Positions 12,057-16,402 of a DNA stretch of 16,402 nt are shown in pieces. The translations under genes were made by a program, and so were the position numbers. Source of the DNA: CAZQBY01 sp964592405 [NCBI: uncultured archaeon] (GTDB lineage: Archaea; Altiarchaeota; Altiarchaeia; JAFGQM01); NCBI GenBank assembly GCA_964592405.1, contig CAZQBY010000009.1, positions 3,585 to 19,986 on the forward strand, given 5' to 3'. Below the pieces are notes generated by a model. That model saw nothing but the letters and a program-made list of their open reading frames with translations. It was not told the origin of the DNA and did not search any database. How positions within the stretch are numbered: the stretch's first letter is position 1; each line of letters starts with the position of its first letter.

Positions 12057-13693
12057 TGAAAAGGAATACACTAATCATAGGACTGTTCATCATCTGTTTG
12101 CTGGCAAACGCGCAGGCTGCATCCCTGAATGTCAAGGTGTTTCTGACTCAGGACTGCAGCCCCTGCGAGAAGGCTCTTGATTTTCTGAACTCGCTAAAAG
12201 AAGAGTATCCACTGACCATAGAAAAGCTTGATGTCGAGAATACACTCAACAGAATACTCTTCCAGAACCTCTCCGGGGAGCTGGGTTTCCCAACAGTTGT
12301 GCCAGTTATTGTCATAGGAGACGATTACTATGCCGGATTTGACAGCACCGAGACAGCCGGCAAAAACATCCGCTTTATGATAGATCAGGCAAGCCGGCGC
12401 CTTCCGTCGGGGGGGAACGGGCAGCAGGGAAGCAACATCACGCTAATGGTTTTTTCCAGTCCCACCTGCCCGCACTGCGCGCAGCTAAAAAGCGAGTTTC
12501 TGCCGTATATCCAAGAGAAATATCCTGACCTGAACATCGGGGTTTATGAAGTTACAGAGCAGGAATCCCTAAACCTGCTCCTCAGACTATCAAAGGAGCT
12601 TGGTTTTAACCCCGGCTCAGTTCCCGTAACCGTTGTGGGAGAAGAATACTACATTGGATATGGTTCGCTGGGTACGAGCGGCAGGGCAATAGAAGAAATG
12701 GTTGAAAGGGCATACGCCGCACTGCAAAACAACCAGAACACCGGGCAGGCTCAAACACCTCGTTACAGTAAAAGCAGTGGAAGCATAATACATCTGCCTT
12801 TTCTTGGCGATGTCAACGTGGGGGAGATGATGGGCGAGATGGGCATACCCTTGACCACAATGGTGCTTGGCCTGTTGGATGGATTTAACCCCTGCGCCTT
12901 CTTTGTTCTGACGATGCTGCTCTCCTTCCTCGTATATGCGAGATCAAGAAAGAGGATGCTGCTGATAGGCCTGACATTTGTCTTTGTTTCCGGTTTTGTC
13001 TATTTTCTGTTCATGACAGCACTGTTTAGTGCAATAGCCGCCCTGAATGAGATAAGGATAGTAGCTCTTGGCGGTGGAATCATAGCCCTGACCATAGGGA
13101 TAATAAATCTGAAGGACTTTTTCTTCTTTCAGAAGGGCATCTCACTCACCATTCCGGAAGACAAGAAGCCAAAACTCTACAAGCGCATGAGGGGATTGCT
13201 GAAGTCGCAGACCCTTCTGGAACTGTTGGTGGGGACTGTGGTCCTGGCCTTTGTTGCAAACAGTTATGAACTCCTGTGCACAGCCGGCATACCCCTGGTT
13301 TACGGCAATCTTCTCAACACCCAGCAGTTGGGTATGATGACAAGCATTATGTACATAATACTTTACAATATCTTTTACGTCATGCCACTTCTTGCAATAG
13401 TTTTTGTGTTTGTCAGAAGCCTTGGAACTAGGAAAATGAGCAAGGAGAGCGGGGAGATACTAAAGGCAATATCCGGGATAATGATGCTCGGTTTTGGCGC
13501 CTTGCTGATTATAAACCCCCTGGTACTCTCAAACATATTTGTAACCGGTTCTTTAATAGGATTTGCGGTAATAATAAGTCTGATCCTGGCCAAGCTCAAG
13601 AAGATGCACAGGGGCAAGACTGATGAGGTAAAAGGTGAGGACACCAAATCAGGAGGGAGCAAAGATGAACCTTCCGAAGGACAGAAAATATAG
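12053..13693 (+). CDS. Trx-Trx-CcdA membrane thiol transporter (DsbD-like, inverted order)
   Basis: A 546-residue protein with a signal peptide (about 5-22), two tandem thioredoxin-fold domains and a CcdA/DsbD-type membrane domain. Domain 1 (about 25-115) has C35-SP-C38 and the cis-Pro strand VVPVIVIG. Domain 2 (about 128-225) has C139-PH-C142 and SVPVTVVG. The membrane part (about 265-515) has six or seven helices. It carries the two conserved cysteines of this family: C281 in GLLDGFNPCAFFVLT and C409 in YELLCTAGIPLVYG. Family members pass reducing equivalents from cytoplasmic thiols across the membrane. The two external domains precede the membrane domain, whereas in E. coli DsbD the thioredoxin domain follows it. 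The tail is charged and cytoplasmic. The gene overlaps its neighbours by 4 and 29 bases. The cytoplasmic donor is not identified; the lipoyl and AhpD proteins downstream are candidates. Confidence 0.92.
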   Translation: MMKRNTLIIGLFIICLLANAQAASLNVKVFLTQDCSPCEKALDFLNSLKEEYPLTIEKLDVENTLNRILFQNLSGELGFPTVVPVIVIGDDYYAGFDSTETAGKNIRFMIDQASRRLPSGGNGQQGSNITLMVFSSPTCPHCAQLKSEFLPYIQEKYPDLNIGVYEVTEQESLNLLLRLSKELGFNPGSVPVTVVGEEYYIGYGSLGTSGRAIEEMVERAYAALQNNQNTGQAQTPRYSKSSGSIIHLPFLGDVNVGEMMGEMGIPLTTMVLGLLDGFNPCAFFVLTMLLSFLVYARSRKRMLLIGLTFVFVSGFVYFLFMTALFSAIAALNEIRIVALGGGIIALTIGIINLKDFFFFQKGISLTIPEDKKPKLYKRMRGLLKSQTLLELLVGTVVLAFVANSYELLCTAGIPLVYGNLLNTQQLGMMTSIMYIILYNIFYVMPLLAIVFVFVRSLGTRKMSKESGEILKAISGIMMLGFGALLIINPLVLSNIFVTGSLIGFAVIISLILAKLKKMHRGKTDEVKGEDTKSGGSKDEPSEGQKI

Positions 13694-14042
13694 TGAGCAT
13701 GTATGGATAAAAAAGGAGGGCGACATTGCAGTGCTGGGCGTTACAGACTATGCAGTGGCAGCCGCCAAGGAAATAGTATTCATAGAGCTCCCAAGGGTTG
13801 GGGACATAATAAAAAAGGGAGATGTCCTGACAAGCCTTGAATCTGTAAAGTGGAGCGGACATGTAGAGTCGCCTGTTACCGGAGAGATACTGGAAGTCAA
13901 TGAGCAGCTCTTTGACGAGCCTGAGAGGCTGAACAGGGACCCGTATGGCTCATGGATATGCAAGATGAGGCTCATAGACCAAAGCGAGCTGGACAGTCTC
14001 ATGGACAGCAGAGCTGCAGAAATGTGGACCAAGCGGACATGA
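13665..14042 (+). CDS. gcvH: GcvH-like lipoyl carrier protein
   Basis: A 125-residue glycine-cleavage H-protein homologue. The start at 13665 is set by GGAGG eight to twelve bases upstream; it overlaps the end of the CcdA gene. Family signs are KYSEHVWIKKEGD (8-20), LGVTDYA (24-30), the lipoyl-lysine turn SLESVKWSGHVESPVTGEI with K62 as the predicted attachment site, and NRDPYGSWICKM near 95-105. In the glycine cleavage system the lipoyl arm carries aminomethyl groups and is re-oxidised by dihydrolipoamide dehydrogenase. Here no gcvT or gcvP lies nearby. Instead the gene sits between a membrane thiol transporter and a disulfide reductase, with lipoyl synthase two genes further on. A redox-carrier role is therefore plausible (inference). 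A conventional H-protein with GcvP/T elsewhere is the alternative. Confidence 0.9.
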   Translation: MNLPKDRKYSEHVWIKKEGDIAVLGVTDYAVAAAKEIVFIELPRVGDIIKKGDVLTSLESVKWSGHVESPVTGEILEVNEQLFDEPERLNRDPYGSWICKMRLIDQSELDSLMDSRAAEMWTKRT

Positions 14043-15241
14043 CAAGAGTTGCGGTGATAGGTTGTGGAGACGCCGGGCTGAGTGCGGCATTTGCAGCTGT
14101 GAAGCAGGGTGCCAAGGTAACAGTAATTTCTGATGAGAGGGTGTATTACCCCCGCTGCCCATTGCCCTACTACATCGGCGGCAAAATCAAAAGAAAGGAC
14201 CTCGTTGCCCCACTAGAGGCTATTTTCAAAGGTTCGAGAGTCAAGGTTGTGTTCGACCGGGCCTTGGAGATTAAAGATGGCACTGTAATCTGCGAGAAGG
14301 GGGAGGTGCCCTTCGACAAGGCCATCATCGCTACAGGCGGCAGGCCCAAGAGGATAGGCAACTCACTGACCCTGAGGACAATGGCAGATGCAGATGAGAT
14401 AAAGAGGCGTGCCAAGACTGAAAAGCCTGTCATAATCGGTGGCGGCATGCTGGGCTGTGAGCTTGCGGATGTGCTTGGCGGCAGGATTATAGAGGTCCAA
14501 GACCGGATACTCCCGAACTTTGACCCTGAATTTTCAGCAATCATAGAGAGGCTGCTTAGGAAGAGGGCAGATATCAAAACAGGAACCACAAAAATTCCGG
14601 AGTCTGGCTTTATGATAAGTGCAATCGGGGTAATCCCGGAAAGCGGGCTGGCAGAGAGGAGCGGGATAGAGACCAGCGAGTTTGGGATAAAAGTGGACAA
14701 CAGGCTGGAGACCAGCATGCCAGATGTCTATGCGGCCGGTGACTGCATTGAGGAAAAATGCTTCTTTACCAAAAAATCCATGCACTCCTATCTCGGGCCG
14801 CAAGCAGAGCGGCAGGGCGTCATAGCCGGGACGAACGCCGCTGGGGGAGACATGCGGTACGAGGGCTCGCTGAACGCCGTTGTAGCCAAGATATGCGGCT
14901 GCGAGATAGGGGTAGCGGGCATGTGCGGAGCGGATGCGAAAAAGCGCGGGATAGAGACGACCTGGGGCGTCGCGCGAACAAAGACCAAGCCGGAGTACGA
15001 CAAGACGGCGGAGGATCTGATGATCAAGATGCACTTCTCCGGAGAGAGGCTGGTCGGCTGCCAGGCCATTGGCGGAGAGGCGGTGGACGGCATCATAAAC
15101 CTGGCCAGCTACGCCATGCGGCACGGGGCAACTGTTGATGATTTGATCAACATGACATACTGCTTTTCACCGCCCGTATGCTCCGCCCCCAACCCAATCA
15201 TATCATGCGCCGAGAACGCTAAAAGGAGGATGAGAAGATGA
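14039..15241 (+). CDS. FAD/NAD(P)H disulfide reductase, CoA-disulfide reductase/NADH oxidase-like, single Cys
   Basis: A 400-residue pyridine-nucleotide disulfide oxidoreductase. The FAD-binding GCGDAGLSAAFAA follows VAVI at the N-terminus. The active-site segment YYPRCPLPYYIGG carries a single cysteine (C40) in the LPYYIGG context of CoA-disulfide reductases and NADH oxidases, not the CxxxxC pair of dihydrolipoamide dehydrogenase. ATGGRPKR closes the first FAD region. IIGGGMLGCELADVL binds NAD(P)H, and DVYAAGDCIE is the second FAD motif. The C-terminal dimerisation domain ends with an unusual cluster, C375, C381 and C390 (TYCFSPPVCSAPNPIISC). It starts at 14039, overlapping the GcvH stop as ATGA; the longer frame from 13952 is GcvH sequence out of frame. 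Position suggests it feeds NAD(P)H electrons to the lipoyl carrier or AhpD, but a CoA-disulfide or polysulfide substrate is equally compatible. Confidence 0.9.
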   Translation: MTRVAVIGCGDAGLSAAFAAVKQGAKVTVISDERVYYPRCPLPYYIGGKIKRKDLVAPLEAIFKGSRVKVVFDRALEIKDGTVICEKGEVPFDKAIIATGGRPKRIGNSLTLRTMADADEIKRRAKTEKPVIIGGGMLGCELADVLGGRIIEVQDRILPNFDPEFSAIIERLLRKRADIKTGTTKIPESGFMISAIGVIPESGLAERSGIETSEFGIKVDNRLETSMPDVYAAGDCIEEKCFFTKKSMHSYLGPQAERQGVIAGTNAAGGDMRYEGSLNAVVAKICGCEIGVAGMCGADAKKRGIETTWGVARTKTKPEYDKTAEDLMIKMHFSGERLVGCQAIGGEAVDGIINLASYAMRHGATVDDLINMTYCFSPPVCSAPNPIISCAENAKRRMRR

Positions 15242-15573
15242 CTAAGATGAAAGAAAAACTGGATGAGGTTATGTCAACTGTGCAGCGCGTTATGAAGGAG
15301 AAGCCAAAGCAGGCAGGCGCCTTCATGGAATTCATAGAAAAGGCGGAAGGGAAGGGCGCGCTGGATGTCAAGACAAAGGAGCTGATATCTGTGGCACTCT
15401 CGATAGCAGAGCACTGCGAATGGTGCATAGCCTTCCATGTGAAGAACGCCCTTGAGGCCGGGGCAACCAGGGATGAGATAATGGAGGCCTGTCTTGTGGC
15501 TGTTGTCATGGGCGGTGGGCCATCGCTGATGTACATCAAACCAGTCATAGATGCAATCGATGAGTTCTCCTAA
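15238..15573 (+). CDS. AhpD/carboxymuconolactone decarboxylase-like CxxC protein
   Basis: A 111-residue all-helical protein of the AhpD-like family (carboxymuconolactone decarboxylase superfamily). The active-site set matches mycobacterial AhpD by spacing: E48, then C60, C63 and H67 in EHCEWCIAFH. In Mycobacterium tuberculosis AhpD is reduced by lipoylated DlaT (SucB) with Lpd and passes electrons to the peroxiredoxin AhpC. Co-location with a lipoyl carrier, a flavin disulfide reductase and lipoyl synthase strongly suggests lipoyl-dependent thiol chemistry here, although no peroxiredoxin is in the window. AGGAGG lies nine bases upstream, and the ATG overlaps the previous stop (ATGA). Confidence 0.9.
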   Translation: MTKMKEKLDEVMSTVQRVMKEKPKQAGAFMEFIEKAEGKGALDVKTKELISVALSIAEHCEWCIAFHVKNALEAGATRDEIMEACLVAVVMGGGPSLMYIKPVIDAIDEFS

Positions 15574-16402
15574 ACCTCCATGGTTGGATATAAGGCTGCC
15601 CTCAGGAGAAGGCTATTTCAACCTAGTAAGACTTCTCAGGGAGAATAACCTTCATACTGTGTGTCAGGAGGCGAACTGCCCCAACATTGCAGAGTGCTTC
15701 GGGAAGCGGACGGCGACATTCATGATACTGGGCGACACGTGCACCAGGAACTGCGCGTATTGCGGTGTGAAGCACGGCAGACCTTCGGACGTTGACAGCG
15801 GGGAGCCTTCGCGCATAGCGCGCGCAGTATGGGAGCTGGGATTGCGCTACGTTGTCATAACCTCTGTGACGCGCGATGATTTGGAGGACGGCGGAGCGTC
15901 CATGTTCGCACGCACCATAGGCGAGATAAGGCGGCTCAATCCAGGGTGCAAAGTGGAGGTGCTCATACCGGATTTTCAAGGCAATGAGAAGGCGCTTGAA
16001 AAGGTCCTGCAGGCGCGCCCCGACGTCCTGAACCACAACATTGAGGTCGTGAAGCGGCTGTTCCCCCTTATGCGCGCGCAGGGAGACTACAAGAGGTCGC
16101 TTGAGGTCCTGAAAAAAGCCAGGGGGTGTAGCATAACCAAGTCCGGCTTCATGGTCGGACTGGGGGAGACGAAAGAAGAGATTATCAGCACCATGGAGGA
16201 CTTGTGCGGTTTAGCCGACATACTGACAATCGGCCAGTACCTCCGGCCCTCTGAGGGGCATGCCAGGGTTTTTAGGTACTACACGCCGGATGAGTTTGAA
16301 GAGCTGAAACAAGCGGGTCTTGAGATGGGTTTCAGGCATGTGGAGGCGGGGCCTCTTGTTAGGAGCTCTTATCATGCGGAAGACTATGGCAGTCTCTTGT
16401 AA
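15551..16402 (+). CDS. lipA: Lipoyl synthase
   Basis: A complete 283-residue radical-SAM lipoyl synthase whose stop codon ends the window. It inserts two sulfurs into protein-bound octanoate to make lipoate. The auxiliary-cluster motif C38-x4-C43-x5-C49 (CQEANCPNIAEC), the radical-SAM motif C64-x3-C68-x2-C71 (CTRNCAYC) and the C-terminal RSSYHAE serine motif (271-277) are all present, so the enzyme looks intact. The ATG at 15551 overlaps the AhpD gene by 23 bases; an ATG at 15560 is a close alternative, and neither has a clear Shine-Dalgarno. As the last visible operon gene it would lipoylate the GcvH-like carrier. An octanoyltransferase (LipB/LipM) or lipoate ligase is not in view and may lie beyond the window. 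Confidence 0.97.
   Translation: MQSMSSPKPPWLDIRLPSGEGYFNLVRLLRENNLHTVCQEANCPNIAECFGKRTATFMILGDTCTRNCAYCGVKHGRPSDVDSGEPSRIARAVWELGLRYVVITSVTRDDLEDGGASMFARTIGEIRRLNPGCKVEVLIPDFQGNEKALEKVLQARPDVLNHNIEVVKRLFPLMRAQGDYKRSLEVLKKARGCSITKSGFMVGLGETKEEIISTMEDLCGLADILTIGQYLRPSEGHARVFRYYTPDEFEELKQAGLEMGFRHVEAGPLVRSSYHAEDYGSLL

Noticed and set aside
13952-14038. 29-residue N-terminal extension of the flavin disulfide reductase
   Set aside because: It is GcvH coding sequence in another frame. The FAD-binding motif begins right after the ATG at 14039, which overlaps the GcvH stop as in the rest of the operon.
14039-15241. Considered dihydrolipoamide dehydrogenase because of the adjacent lipoyl protein
   Set aside because: The CxxxxC redox pair is missing; only C40 is present in a CPLPYYIGG context, as in CoA-disulfide reductase/NADH oxidase enzymes.
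1-16402. Search for tRNA or rRNA genes, insertion sequences and attachment sites
   Set aside because: No T-loop-bearing cloverleaf, rRNA-like block, transposase motif or long terminal inverted repeat was seen by eye; a covariance-model search would be the definitive check.

Overview
The window is archaeal. Several genes have a TATA box centred about 26-27 bases upstream of the start codon, which implies leaderless transcripts (PGK at 3945, the PurM-like protein at 6635, endonuclease III at 10164). Other starts have a GGAGG or GGTGAT ribosome-binding site. The content also fits: an archaeal-size phosphoglycerate kinase, an Lrp-type regulator, a stand-alone LigD phosphoesterase-domain protein and membrane-anchored winged-helix and thioredoxin proteins. 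I cannot name the lineage from sequence alone; a euryarchaeal or DPANN-like genome is possible.

Layout. 1-1310: an HD-domain phosphohydrolase (+) faces a 60-residue orphan protein (-), with a candidate stem-loop between their stops. 1427-2651: a LigD-type 3'-phosphoesterase (-) is divergent from a membrane-anchored thioredoxin-fold protein carrying one CGDG-type cysteine module (+). 2689-5320: PGK (-), an Lrp/AsnC regulator (-) and an unrecognised 203-residue protein (+). 5407-6635: a small multidrug export (COG2426-type) membrane protein translationally coupled to a PurM-like protein (-). 6817-9549: a very large cysteine-rich surface protein (+) with about 110 cysteines in two repeat families, a signal peptide and a C-terminal membrane anchor. 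9514-10955: endonuclease III (-), a small basic orphan (+) and a membrane-bound winged-helix regulator (-).

11067-16402 is one tightly packed operon (+) whose six genes all overlap their neighbours. It encodes a membrane-anchored thioredoxin-fold protein; a Trx-Trx-CcdA membrane thiol transporter; a GcvH-like lipoyl carrier; a flavin pyridine-nucleotide disulfide reductase with a single active-site Cys; an AhpD-like CxxC protein; and lipoyl synthase. The divergent regulator has a Cys-Gly-Cys in its predicted extracytoplasmic loop. The shared intergenic region carries three copies of TTGTTTCA, two of them forming a perfect inverted repeat over the regulator's promoter.

How the parts may work together (inference): NAD(P)H electrons enter through the flavoprotein, pass via lipoyl-GcvH and/or AhpD to the CcdA membrane domain, cross the membrane, and reduce or isomerise disulfides through extracytoplasmic thioredoxin domains. 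The cystine-rich surface protein is a plausible client. LipA makes the lipoyl cofactor for the carrier. No glycine-cleavage or 2-oxoacid dehydrogenase genes are in view. This lipoyl-linked cell-surface thiol-redox operon is the best candidate in the window for an undescribed system. No gap longer than 300 bases lacks a gene, and I saw no rRNA, tRNA, CRISPR array or insertion sequence.
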